DNA from: Solirubrum sp044628455
GTDB taxonomy: Bacteria > Bacteroidota > Bacteroidia > Cytophagales > Hymenobacteraceae
Direction of reading: 5' to 3'
DNA length: 64,000 bases
Assembly: GCF_044628455.1 (NCBI RefSeq)
Contig: NZ_JBIYZW010000003.1
Span: 682,001 to 746,000, forward strand
Notes under the pieces: generated by a model
What the model was told of the DNA's origin: nothing
The model's database searches: none
The model's input: the letters and a program-made list of their open reading frames with translations, nothing else
In this document: positions 16,941-25,922 of the stretch, one piece after another
Position numbering within the stretch: the first letter of the stretch is position 1
Layout: each line of letters begins with the position of its first letter
Translations under genes and position numbers: made by a program

Positions 16941-17171
16941 GTTTGCGTTTGACGCGGTGGCGTTTGTTGCTGACGAGGTGGGGTAGATTGTTGGCGAGGT
17001 CGGGTTCGTCGTTGACAAGGTGGGGTTCGTCGTTGACGGGGTCGGGAAAATCGTTGTCGAGGTCGTAATAATCGTTGACAAGGTCGGGAATGTCGCTGAC
17101 GAGGTCGGGAATATTGTTGGCGAGGTGGGGAATGTCGTTGACGAGGTCGGGAAAATCGTTGACAAGGTCGG
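16941..17171. repeat. Eleven-unit tandem array of a degenerate 21-bp repeat
   Basis: Unit starts are at 16941, 16962, 16983, 17004, 17025, 17046, 17067, 17088, 17109, 17130 and 17151, each exactly 21 bp. The conserved core is GTTGACGAGGTCGG, preceded by a variable heptamer such as GAATGTC, GAAAATC or GTTCGTC. There are no unique spacers, so it is not a CRISPR array. Confidence 0.92.
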
Positions 17172-17271
17172 ATCTAGAAAGGTTGGCAGGGATAAATGCA
17201 ACAAGGTGGTGATTTATCCTATTGGCGGGGTGAGTCGCTGCGCTTACGCGGCAATGCTACCTCGCCAGCTG

Positions 17272-17816
17272 TTACAGACGCGGTGGGGCTGGCGGAATTG
17301 ACTGTAAGTGTCGGGTATTCCACTTCAATGCACCCTTAAAAATGGCGTAGCGGCCAGTATTACCTGTTTTCCGCAGCTGCCAGATCGGTGGGTTATAGTT
17401 GATTTCATCGTCAAGCGCCTGGTGCCGGCGCCGGCCGTACAGGTACAAACTGGCCACAGCCCGGAATCGGCTCAGCTGGGTTGTGTCAACCGTCCCCATC
17501 CGCTCGACCCCACTCGAAACCAATACCAGTTGCCGGCCAATCCAGGCATAGTGGCTGGGTAGATATTCATCCACGGCCCGTAGCGTAGTTCCCGCGCAAA
17601 TGGTCAATTCCATCGTGTCGCGGGTATTGCGGTCGATGCTGAGGTAGCAGATGCTGCGCTCCGGCTCCTGTTGATGGTACGAGCGGATAATGCGCTGTAG
17701 TTCCGGTTCGAGCACCACCTGGGGCAGCTCAACCGCAGCCACTGCGCTTGTATCTACTTCAGCGTTAGGGCCGCGCCAACAACCACCGCGAGTATCAACC
17801 AACAGCCTTTTTGCAT
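17272..17816 (-). pseudogene. Probably frameshifted small secreted protein gene
   Basis: The main frame (17272-17802) encodes about 165 residues of ordinary-looking protein, including SICYLSIDRNTRDTMELTIC and HYAWIGRQLVLVSSG, but it has no ATG start. An ATG at 17816, 8 nt after the serA stop, begins MQKGCWLILAVVVGAALTLK in another frame and then meets a TAG. The two halves would join into one secreted protein if one frame change lay near 17765. GC content of the sampled lines is about 50-57 percent, well below neighbours. I do not recognise the family. Alternatives are a TTG or GTG start without a signal, or an assembly error. Confidence 0.55.
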
Positions 17817-17824
17817 TGTCCGGC

Positions 17825-19729
17825 CTAATAAAGCACCCGGAACTTGATGGTGTGCTCCACCTCGCGCAGGGCCTGGATGACTTCCTGGTCGTACTCGCGG
17901 TTCACGTCGGTAATCACGTAGCCGATGTGCTCGTTGGTTTTCAGGTACTGGCCCAGGATGTTGACCTGGTGGGCGGCCAGCACGTGGTTGATGCGGGCCA
18001 GCACCCCGGGCACGTTCTGGTGAATGTGCATCAGGCGGTGGGCCTGCTGCTGGGCCGGCAGCTGAATGTTGGGCAGATTCACGCTCTGCTGGGTGTTGCC
18101 CGAGTTGATGTAGCCGATGATGCGCTCGGGCACGAACTCGGCGATGTTGCGCTGGGCCTCGGCCGTGCTGCCACCGATGTGGGGCGTGAGCAGCACGTTG
18201 GGCAGGCCGCGCAGCTCGCTCTCGAAGCCTTCGTCGTTGGTTTTGGGCTCGTGAGGGAACACATCCACGGCCGCGCCGCCCAAGTGGCCCGCGCGCAGGG
18301 CGGCGGCCAGCGCGGCCACGTCCACCACGTGGCCGCGGGCGTTGTTGAGCAGCAGCGCGCCGGGCTTCATCAAGGCCAGCTCGCGGGCCCCGATCAGGTT
18401 CCGGTTTTCGGGGCGGCCGTCCACGTGCAGGCTCACGATGTCGGCCTCCTGCAGCAGCTCGTCGAGGCTGCGCAGCTTGCGGGCGTTGCCCAGCTGCAGC
18501 TTTTCCTCGATGTCGTAGTACAGCACCTGCAGGCCCACGGCCTCGGCCACCACCGAGAGCTGCGCGCCGATGTTGCCGTAGCCCACGATGCCCAGCTTCT
18601 TGCCGCGGATTTCAAACGCCCCGCGCGCCGACTTGTCCCACTCGCCCCGGTGCATCTGCGCCGATTTTTCGGGCAGGCGCCGGGCCAGGCTGATGATTTC
18701 GCCCAGGGCCAGCTCCACCACCGAGCGGGTGTTGCTGAAGGGGGCGTTGAACACGGCCACGCCCCGGTGCAGGCAGCCCACTAGGTCAATCTGGTTGGTG
18801 CCGATGCAGAAGGCGCCCACGGCAATGAGGCGGTTGGCGGCCTCCAGCACCCGCGGCGTTACCTGGGTTTTGGAGCGGATGCCCAGGATGCTCACGCCCT
18901 CGATGCGCTGCACCAGCTCGTCTTCGTCGAGGCCGCCGGGAATGGTTTCCACCTGGTAGCCCTCGGCGCGGAACAGCTCGGCGGCGCGGGCGTCGGGGTT
19001 TTCGAGCAGCAGCACCCGGATGCGGTTTTTGGGGTAGCTCAACGTCATCGGCAGCTTGTTCTGGTAGAGAAATTCGTCGAAGGTGGGCGCCACCTCGTCG
19101 GCGCGGTCCACCACGGCCTCGCGGCTCACGTTTTCGGTGAAGGCGTAAAAGCGGTCGGCCAGCCCGGCCTCGCGGATCTGGTAGTCGGTGATGCCGTCGC
19201 CGAGCACGTACACCGCGGCGCCTTCCAGGCCCAGGCGGCGCAGCTGCTCGATTTTGCCGCCGTCGCGGCTCAGGGGGTTCTGCTCGTCGAAGCCGATGAT
19301 GTTGCCGGCCGCATCGAAGCGGAAGGTGTTGGCCAGCACCTGCTCGGGCGGAATGCCGAACTCGGCCACCACCGGCTCGATGAACTCGCGAAACCCGCTG
19401 CTGACGATGTACACCCGGCCCGGGGCGTGCTCCTGAAAGAAGGCCTGGTTGCGGCGGATGCTCTCCGACACGCGGGTGTGCAGGTGCTCGACCAGCTCCT
19501 GCAGGTGTTCGCGCCGGGCCGGCAGCAAAGCCACCCGCCGCCGCAGCGACTCGCTGAACGACACCGAGCCGTCCATGCCCCCGTCGGTGAGGGCCTTGAT
19601 TTCGGCCACGATGCGCGCCCGCTCGGGGTGGCCGCGCAGGGCAATGGCGGCCAGCTCGTCGAGCCCTTCTACCTGGGTAAAGGTGCTGTCGAAGTCGATG
19701 ACGAGGTAGGGCAGGGCGGGGGTGGTCAT
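17825..19729 (-). CDS. serA: Fused phosphoserine phosphatase / D-3-phosphoglycerate dehydrogenase
   Basis: This 634-aa protein joins two serine-biosynthesis enzymes. Residues 1-220 are a HAD phosphatase of the SerB type: LVIDFDSTFTQVEGLDEL holds the nucleophile motif DxDxT, VSSGF is motif II and GDGITDYQI is motif IV. Residues about 235-545 are a D-isomer 2-hydroxyacid dehydrogenase with LGIVGYGNIGAQL (NAD-binding), the catalytic Arg and Glu regions, and LTPHIGGST with the catalytic His. A C-terminal ACT domain (about 560-634) could sense serine. The ATG at 19729 was chosen because the upstream frame is low-complexity and Arg-rich. The fusion would carry the first and last steps from 3-phosphoglycerate to serine. 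Confidence 0.92.
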   Translation of the reverse strand: MTTPALPYLVIDFDSTFTQVEGLDELAAIALRGHPERARIVAEIKALTDGGMDGSVSFSESLRRRVALLPARREHLQELVEHLHTRVSESIRRNQAFFQEHAPGRVYIVSSGFREFIEPVVAEFGIPPEQVLANTFRFDAAGNIIGFDEQNPLSRDGGKIEQLRRLGLEGAAVYVLGDGITDYQIREAGLADRFYAFTENVSREAVVDRADEVAPTFDEFLYQNKLPMTLSYPKNRIRVLLLENPDARAAELFRAEGYQVETIPGGLDEDELVQRIEGVSILGIRSKTQVTPRVLEAANRLIAVGAFCIGTNQIDLVGCLHRGVAVFNAPFSNTRSVVELALGEIISLARRLPEKSAQMHRGEWDKSARGAFEIRGKKLGIVGYGNIGAQLSVVAEAVGLQVLYYDIEEKLQLGNARKLRSLDELLQEADIVSLHVDGRPENRNLIGARELALMKPGALLLNNARGHVVDVAALAAALRAGHLGGAAVDVFPHEPKTNDEGFESELRGLPNVLLTPHIGGSTAEAQRNIAEFVPERIIGYINSGNTQQSVNLPNIQLPAQQQAHRLMHIHQNVPGVLARINHVLAAHQVNILGQYLKTNEHIGYVITDVNREYDQEVIQALREVEHTIKFRVLY

Positions 19730-19811
19730 GGCGGCAATATCGGCGGGAAATGCGAAGTGCCCGGGCTTTTTCCTGCGGCGGGCGGGCCGGGCCGCGCGGG
19801 CGGCCGGGTGC

Positions 19812-19844
19812 AAAAAGGCCCGGCCGCTTCGCAGCGGCCGGGCC
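19812..19844 (-). terminator. Terminator of the PAT-repeat gene
   Basis: On the minus strand the stem GGCCCGGCCGCT/AGCGGCCGGGCC is followed by TTTTTG, 27 bp after the stop of the 107-aa gene. Confidence 0.85.
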
Positions 19845-19870
19845 AAACGATTGCGGAGCGGGGCTCCGGT

Positions 19871-20194
19871 TTAGTCGTCGATTTTGGCTTTCGACTTCTT
19901 GCGCTTGTCCTTGATCTTGGCGTCGGCCGGCATGGTCTTGATCGTGGTGCCCTGGGTTACGCCGGTGTTCGACTGCACGGGCACGCTGCCGGCGGTGCTC
20001 GACTCCACCGTGGTCGTGGTCGACTCGGTAGTGGTGGTGGCGGGCGTAGCCGGGGTAGCGGGCGTGGCCGGGGTGGCGGGCGTAGCCGGTACCGTGGTGG
20101 TTTGCTTGGTGGTGGTCGTCGTGGTGTTGGTCTGGGCCTGGGCCGAGAAAACACCCGCGGTGAGTAGGGCGGCGAAGACAACGAGCTTTTTCAT
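19871..20194 (-). CDS. Small secreted Thr/Pro/Ala-repeat protein
   Basis: This 107-aa protein has a standard signal peptide (MKKLVVFAALLTAGVFSAQA). The mature part is low complexity: a Thr-rich stretch, six ATP tripeptide repeats (VPATPATPATPATPATPAT), more Thr/Ser, and a basic tail (KIKDKRKKSKAKIDD). No enzymatic motif is present. The periplasmic or surface location and the basic tail suggest a structural or binding role. It has its own terminator. Confidence 0.72.
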   Translation of the reverse strand: MKKLVVFAALLTAGVFSAQAQTNTTTTTTKQTTTVPATPATPATPATPATPATTTTESTTTTVESSTAGSVPVQSNTGVTQGTTIKTMPADAKIKDKRKKSKAKIDD

Positions 20195-20296
20195 GACTGC
20201 TTTCGGATTTCGTTGACGGAAGGCCGGCTTCGGCGGGAAGCGGCTTTTGAGGGGCTTAAACGGAGCCCGGCCGTGCGGGGTTGAGTTGGGCCGAAC

Positions 20297-21010
20297 TCAG
20301 GCTACGCGCGGGTTGGTGCCGGCGGGCAGCCACTGCTGGCCGCGGCAGCGGGGGCAGGCGTGCACCTGGCCGGTTTTCAGCTCGGCCACGTGGCCACACT
20401 GGGTGCAGGCGTGCGCCCCGGCCTGGGCGGGTTGGGGGCGGGCCTGCGCCAGTTGCTCGGGCCAGATGGGCAGCCCCGGCCGCACGGGCTCGTCGGGCGG
20501 GTAGAAGAACACGCTGATTTCGCCGGTGGCCTCGAAGTAGAGCTTACGCACCTGCCCCAGGTGCTCGACCTGCAGCTGGCGCAGCTCACCAAACAGCTCC
20601 TTGTGGGTCAGGTTCTGCTGGTGCAGCGCCTCGATCTGAATCACGCCGTCTTCGATCAGGCAGGCGGGCTGGCCCTCGAGCCAGTCGCTGAAGCGCGGGA
20701 ACCGCTCGGTGAGGTGGTTGAACAGCCAGTACAGCCCCACAATCACCACGAACACGGCCAGCACGTGCAGCAGGGGCACGTCGGGGTAGAACATGGCGTC
20801 GCCGGCGGCCGAGCCCAGGGCCAGGATGATGCTGAGCTCAAACAAGGACAGCTGCTTGACCTGTCGCCGGCCGGTGATGCGCAGGGTGGCCAGAATGAGC
20901 AGGTAAGTGACCACGCAGCGCAGCAGCACCTCGGCCAGAAACAGCGGCGGCATGTTGTCGGACCACAGCAGGCGCTGCCAGTCGAAGGGTTGAATGGTTT
21001 CCGGATTCAT
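20297..21010 (-). CDS. DUF421 (YetF-type) membrane protein with C-terminal zinc ribbon
   Basis: This 237-aa protein has three membrane helices followed by the cytoplasmic DUF421 domain. The first half shows LITGRRQVKQLSLFELSIIL-type residues (ITGRRQVKQLSLFEL), the family hallmark, and GSAAGDAMF. The second half holds EGQPACLIEDGVIQ. Unlike most YetF proteins it ends with a ribbon, ACTQCGHVAEL and HACPRCRGQQW, likely binding one zinc or iron ion. The ATG at 21010 was chosen over a TTG six codons upstream. Family members have unclear roles, often tied to envelope stress or sporulation. Confidence 0.87.
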   Translation of the reverse strand: MNPETIQPFDWQRLLWSDNMPPLFLAEVLLRCVVTYLLILATLRITGRRQVKQLSLFELSIILALGSAAGDAMFYPDVPLLHVLAVFVVIVGLYWLFNHLTERFPRFSDWLEGQPACLIEDGVIQIEALHQQNLTHKELFGELRQLQVEHLGQVRKLYFEATGEISVFFYPPDEPVRPGLPIWPEQLAQARPQPAQAGAHACTQCGHVAELKTGQVHACPRCRGQQWLPAGTNPRVA

Positions 21011-21144
21011 AAGCAGGGCCGGCGCCAAGAGCCGTGAGCCGCTAACGCAACCCGGGCGCCAACTGTTGAGCTGGGCAGCCCCGGCGTAGCTGCCGTAGCC
21101 GCCGGCCGCGAAACGCCGTATGTACTCGGATAGCCGCTACTTAC

Positions 21145-21699
21145 ATGCCATTTCCTACGTCTGCCGGAGCGTCGGGTGCCGATGAAACCGACCTGGTGCA
21201 GCGCCTCTACGCCCGCGACGAAGCCGCCATGACGCTGTTTTACGACTGCTACGGCCGCACGCTGTTTCATTTTATCGTGCGCATCGTGCGCAATCCGCTG
21301 GTGGCCGAAGACGTGCTGCAGGAGAGCATGGTCAAAATCTGGTTTGCCTTCGGGCGCTACGACGCCAAGCGCGGCCGCCTGTTTACCTGGGCCCTGAACG
21401 TGTGCCGCAACCAGGCGCTGGACACGCTGCGCACCCAGGCGCAGCGCCTGGCCGACCGCACCGGCGACCTGAGCGCGGCTACCGGCCTGCTGCCGGCCGA
21501 GCCAACCTTCGTGCCCGACCACTGCGACGTGCGCGCTTGCCTGCACCACCTGCGCCCGGCCTACCGGCGCATTATCGAGCTGCGCTACTTCACGGGGCTG
21601 TCGCAGGAGGAAGTGGCCGAAGAGCTGGGCCTGCCCCTGGGCACGGTGAAAACCCAGAACCGGGCTGCCCTGCGCCAGCTGGCTACTCTGTGGCGCTGA
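21145..21699 (+). CDS. ECF-type RNA polymerase sigma factor
   Basis: This 184-aa protein is a sigma-70 family ECF factor. Region 2 is visible as FYDCYGRTLFHFIVRIV and AEDVLQESMVKIWFAFGRYD. Region 4 is the helix-turn-helix ELRYFTGLSQEEVAEELGLP followed by GTVKTQNRAALRQL. It would direct RNA polymerase to a small stress or surface regulon. No anti-sigma gene lies beside it: the next gene is a convergent acetyltransferase, so partner and signal cannot be inferred from context. Confidence 0.9.
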   Translation: MPFPTSAGASGADETDLVQRLYARDEAAMTLFYDCYGRTLFHFIVRIVRNPLVAEDVLQESMVKIWFAFGRYDAKRGRLFTWALNVCRNQALDTLRTQAQRLADRTGDLSAATGLLPAEPTFVPDHCDVRACLHHLRPAYRRIIELRYFTGLSQEEVAEELGLPLGTVKTQNRAALRQLATLWR

Positions 21700-21734
21700 G
21701 CCATCGATTGGCCTGGGCCAGCCGGTCGCGGGAA

Positions 21735-22244
21735 CTAAAGCAGCTTGTAGTAGTAGGCGGTGGCCAGCAGCACGCCGTCGGGGCTGGTGGCGTAGTGGGG
21801 AATTTCGCCCGCTTTCTGCCAGCCCAGGTGGCGGTAGATGGCCTCGGCCGGCGAGCCGGCGGCGGTGTCGAGCACCAGCAGGCTGCGCTGCTGCTGGCGG
21901 GCAAACGCCTCGATGGCGGCCAGCAGGCGCGAGGCCAGTCCCCGGCCGCGGGCCTGGCTTAATACCTGCAGCTTCTGCACCTCGGCGCGGTGCCGGCCGT
22001 TGGGCTTGGCGCAGAGGGCCAGCTGTCCGGTGCCCAGCACGGCGCCGTCGTCCTCGGCCACCCACAAGGCCAGCTCGGGCCCCAGGCCGGCGAAGATGCC
22101 CTGCCAGTAGGCCGTGGCCTCGGCCACTGTGAGCGTATCGAGAAAGCCCACCGAGGCCCCGCCCAGCACGGTGTCGAGCAGCAGCTGGGACAAACCCGGC
22201 AGCAGGGCCGGCTCGGGGTGAATAACGCGGCGAATGGTGAGCAT
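21735..22244 (-). CDS. GNAT-family N-acetyltransferase
   Basis: This 169-aa protein has the GNAT fold: VWVAEDDGAVLGTGQLAL-type strands (LWVAEDDGAVLGTGQLAL) lead into KLQVLSQARGRGLASRLL, whose Q/RxxGxG/A segment binds acetyl-CoA. AIYRHLGWQKAGEIPHYA is the typical C-terminal half. The substrate is unknown. A -7 match lies 30 bp upstream, and an 11-bp repeat array lies about 90 bp beyond that. Confidence 0.87.
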   Translation of the reverse strand: MLTIRRVIHPEPALLPGLSQLLLDTVLGGASVGFLDTLTVAEATAYWQGIFAGLGPELALWVAEDDGAVLGTGQLALCAKPNGRHRAEVQKLQVLSQARGRGLASRLLAAIEAFARQQQRSLLVLDTAAGSPAEAIYRHLGWQKAGEIPHYATSPDGVLLATAYYYKLL

Positions 22245-22273
22245 GGCAGCGGCGAAGCAAGCGTGGAACGCCG

Positions 22274-22281
22274 CAAAGCTA
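22274..22281 (-). promoter_or_regulatory. Candidate -7 box of the acetyltransferase gene
   Basis: TAGCTTTG on the minus strand is an exact TAnnTTTG match 30 bp before the ATG at 22244. Confidence 0.45.
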
Positions 22282-22369
22282 GCGGCTCGCCGCAGTAAGC
22301 TCAGCCAGAGGCCGGCCGGCGAGTGGGTTTTGTCCTAAATGCGACGGTGGCAGGCGCGGTCCGGAAAGA

Positions 22370-22435
22370 CTATACGGAGACTATCCGCACCCTATCCGCA
22401 GACTATACCCACGCTATGGGCAGGCTAGCGGCAGA
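22370..22435. repeat. Six-unit 11-bp tandem array, CTAT core
   Basis: CTAT begins at 22370, 22381, 22392, 22403 and 22414, and CTAG at 22425: an exact 11-bp period. The units are CTATACGGAGA, CTATCCGCACC, CTATCCGCAGA, CTATACCCACG, CTATGGGCAGG and CTAGCGGCAGA. Confidence 0.9.
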
Positions 22436-22536
22436 ATGCAATCGGCGGCGACCCGCTCCGGGGCCGTAGGGAGCCGGGAGCGGGCCGCCGCCGAGGCTGC
22501 GGGGGAGAACGTATAAGAGCCGGAAGCCGGCCGAAC

Positions 22537-24975
22537 TTACTCGGTGCGCAGGCTGCGCACCGGGTTGGCGCGGGCCACGCTCACGGTTTGCGACACGATG
22601 GTGGCCAGGGCAATGGCCGCGGCGGCCAGCCCGGCCAGCGGAAACACCCACCAGGGCATGGGCACGCGGTAGGCAAAGTCCTGCAGCCAGCGGTGCATCA
22701 CGTACCAGCTCAGCGGGAAGGCCAGCAGCGCGGCCACCAGCACCAGGCGCATAAAGTCGCGGGAGAGGAGCACCACGATGGTGCGGGTGCTGGCCCCGAG
22801 CACCTTGCGAATGCCGATTTCCTTGACGCGCTGGGTAATGGCAAACGAGGAGAGGCCAAACAGGCCCAGGCAGGCAATAAAGATGGCAATGCCGGCGAAG
22901 ATGCCGAAGAGCAGGCTCTGGCGCTGCTCGGCCTGGTAGAGGCGGGCGTAGCTGTCGTCGAGGAAGGTGTAGGTGAAGGGCTGCTCGGGCAGAAACTCCT
23001 TCCAGGTGCGCTCCAGGTGGGCCAGGGAAGAAGCCACGTTGCCGCCGGTCAGCTTCACCGACAGCACGTTGTAGGAGGCCCGCGAGGTAACGGTGCTCAG
23101 AAACATGACCATGGGCACGATGGGCTGGTGCAGCGACTCGAAGTGGTAGTCTTCGGTGACGCCCAGCACCCGGCCCAGCACGCCGCCGTAGCGAAAGGAC
23201 TGGCCCACGGCCTCGGCCGGCGACTTCCAGCCAATCATGCGCACGGCGGTTTCGTTGAGGATGTAGCCCATGGTATCGGTGGGGAAGGCCCGGGGGGCGA
23301 AGTTGCGCCCGGCGGCCAGTTTGATGCCGTACACGGGCAGGAAATGCTCGTCGATGCTGACGTACTTGACGTTGGCCGAGGTGGGCCGCAGCGAGTCGCC
23401 CACCGAGGCGGCGGCGTCGCTGGCGTCGAGCAGGCGGCCGGTGGGAATGCGCGAGGAGCGGCCCAGGGCCCGCACGCCGGTCTGCTGCTGCAGGGCGTGG
23501 CGGAAGGCTTCGTACTGCGGGCTGAGCGTCTGGGGGTAGGCCAGGTTCACAATCTGGTCGCGCTCGTAGCCCAGCGGGGCCTGCTGCAGGTAGCGCAGCT
23601 GCAGGCCTACCACGGCCGTGCCCACCAGCAGCCCGATGGACACCACGAACTGCACCACCACCAGCACCCGCCGGAAGGCCAGCCCGCCGCTGACTTTCAT
23701 AAAGCCCTTCAGAATCTGCTGGGGCTGGAACGCCGACATGAACAAGGCCGGGTACAGCCCCGACAGCACGCCCACCACCAGCGGCAGCACCAGCAGGCCC
23801 AGCAGCACGGCGGGGCGCCAGAGCAGGGCGGGCGTGAGCTGGGTGCCGGCCAGGCGGCTGAGCCAGGGCAAAGCCAGCACCGTGCAGCCCACGGCCAGCG
23901 CGGTGGCCAGGGCCGTGATGAGCACCGACTCGCCCAGGAACTGCAGGATGATTTCGGAGCGCTGGGCCCCCACCACCTTGCGCACGCCCACTTCCTTGGC
24001 CCGCAATACCGCCCGGGCGGTCGACAGGTTCATGTAGTTGATGCAGGCAATGAGGAGCACAAACAGGGCAATGATGCCGAAGATGTACACCCGGTTGATG
24101 TCGCCGTTGGCCTCCAGCTCGTCGGCGCGGTTGGAGTGTAGGTGAATGTCGGTGAGGCGCTGCAGCTCCAGGCGGGTCATCTTGGAGGGCGCCACATAAT
24201 CGGTGGCCCGCTTTTTCTGGGGCATGTGGCGGTCAAGGAAGGCCGGGAACTGCGCTTCCAATCGGGCTGGGTCGTAGTCGGCGGGCAGCTGCAGGTAGGT
24301 GTAGAAGGCGTTGTTGCTCCAGCTTGTGCGCAGGTTCCGCTCGCCATAGATGGTCGAGTCGTTGAGGGTGCTGAAGCTCACGAGCACGGCCGGGTGCAGG
24401 TGGGCGTTTTCGGGCAGGGCCTGGTACACGCCGGTGACCTTGCAGGCCAGCCGCCCGTCAATCTTGAGCTCCTGGTTCAGCGGGTCCTGGTCGCCGAAGT
24501 ACTTGCGGGCCGCGCTTTGCTCCAGTATCACCGAGCGCGGCTCGCGCAGGGCCGTGCGGGCGTCGCCGCTGAGCATGCGCACCCCGAACAGATCCAGAAA
24601 CGCCGGCTCGGAAAAAAACAGGCTGTCTTCGGTCAGGATGCGGTCCTGGTGGCGCACGGCTACGGGGCTGTAGAGAATCATGCGGCTCAGCTTCTCAATC
24701 TCCGGGAAGTCGTTTCGCAGCAGCGGCCCCACCACCGGCGCCACGGCCGCCAGCTGCAGCGTGGGGGCGCCGTCGGGGTTGTAGAAGGTGCGGGTGACGC
24801 GGTAGATACGGCCGGATTCGGGCACGCTGCGGTCGTAGCTGGTTTCGTGCAGGATGTAAGCCAGAATCAGCAGGCAGCAGGTCAGGCCCACGGTCAGCCC
24901 AAACAGGTTGATGGCCGAGGTGAGCTTGTGCTTGAGCAGGTTGCGCAGCGTGACGGTAAGGTAGTGGCGAAGCAT
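22537..24975 (-). CDS. MacB/FtsX-type ABC transporter permease
   Basis: This 812-aa inner-membrane protein has the double layout common in Bacteroidota: an N-terminal helix, a MacB-like periplasmic domain, three helices (ITALATALAVGCTVLALPWL region), then a second periplasmic domain and three more helices. KEVGVRKVVGAQRSEIILQF and KEIGIRKVLGASTRTIVVLL are the paired FtsX signatures. Such permeases use ATP hydrolysis to move substrates in the periplasm by mechanotransmission. It lies last in a unit with an ATPase (25074-25751) and an HlyD-like adaptor, and probably exports a drug, peptide or lipid. Confidence 0.9.
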   Translation of the reverse strand: MLRHYLTVTLRNLLKHKLTSAINLFGLTVGLTCCLLILAYILHETSYDRSVPESGRIYRVTRTFYNPDGAPTLQLAAVAPVVGPLLRNDFPEIEKLSRMILYSPVAVRHQDRILTEDSLFFSEPAFLDLFGVRMLSGDARTALREPRSVILEQSAARKYFGDQDPLNQELKIDGRLACKVTGVYQALPENAHLHPAVLVSFSTLNDSTIYGERNLRTSWSNNAFYTYLQLPADYDPARLEAQFPAFLDRHMPQKKRATDYVAPSKMTRLELQRLTDIHLHSNRADELEANGDINRVYIFGIIALFVLLIACINYMNLSTARAVLRAKEVGVRKVVGAQRSEIILQFLGESVLITALATALAVGCTVLALPWLSRLAGTQLTPALLWRPAVLLGLLVLPLVVGVLSGLYPALFMSAFQPQQILKGFMKVSGGLAFRRVLVVVQFVVSIGLLVGTAVVGLQLRYLQQAPLGYERDQIVNLAYPQTLSPQYEAFRHALQQQTGVRALGRSSRIPTGRLLDASDAAASVGDSLRPTSANVKYVSIDEHFLPVYGIKLAAGRNFAPRAFPTDTMGYILNETAVRMIGWKSPAEAVGQSFRYGGVLGRVLGVTEDYHFESLHQPIVPMVMFLSTVTSRASYNVLSVKLTGGNVASSLAHLERTWKEFLPEQPFTYTFLDDSYARLYQAEQRQSLLFGIFAGIAIFIACLGLFGLSSFAITQRVKEIGIRKVLGASTRTIVVLLSRDFMRLVLVAALLAFPLSWYVMHRWLQDFAYRVPMPWWVFPLAGLAAAAIALATIVSQTVSVARANPVRSLRTE

Positions 24976-25073
24976 GGCAGTAGCTGGAAGAAGGCCGGGG
25001 AGGGACGGGTAGCGAAGCTTGTTATCGGATGATAAGCGGGGCGGGGTAGCTCAGAAAGGCGGGCGCGAGGCTC

Positions 25074-25751
<678 letters not shown>

Positions 25752-25922
25752 AGCTGTGCGGGCGCGGGCCGGGGCTTGGGGTTGGGAGAAGACTGAAGAG
25801 AAAAGAGAAGCCGAAAAAGATGCGGCGCAGCCACCCGACCGGGCAACCAGATGTCGTTCACTCACCACGGGCCGGGGCACTTCCCGGCCGGGCGGCAGCG
25901 CCGCGTCTGAAAGGAAAGCGGG

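Larger units (their letters stand above)
16757..17271. other. 515-bp gene-free gap with a promoter and a 21-bp repeat array
   Basis: The gap between two minus-strand genes holds the candidate promoter of the outer-membrane gene near 16810 and the tandem array 16941-17171. Short open frames across the array (for example 16905-17204 minus and 17020-17301 plus) translate into heptapeptide repeats, because 21 bp equals seven codons. I do not treat them as genes. Confidence 0.7.

Noticed and set aside
16905..17301. Open frames on both strands giving heptapeptide repeats (99 and 93 aa)
   Set aside because: They are a direct result of the 21-bp period, which keeps several frames open. They lack start context and non-repeat coding sequence.
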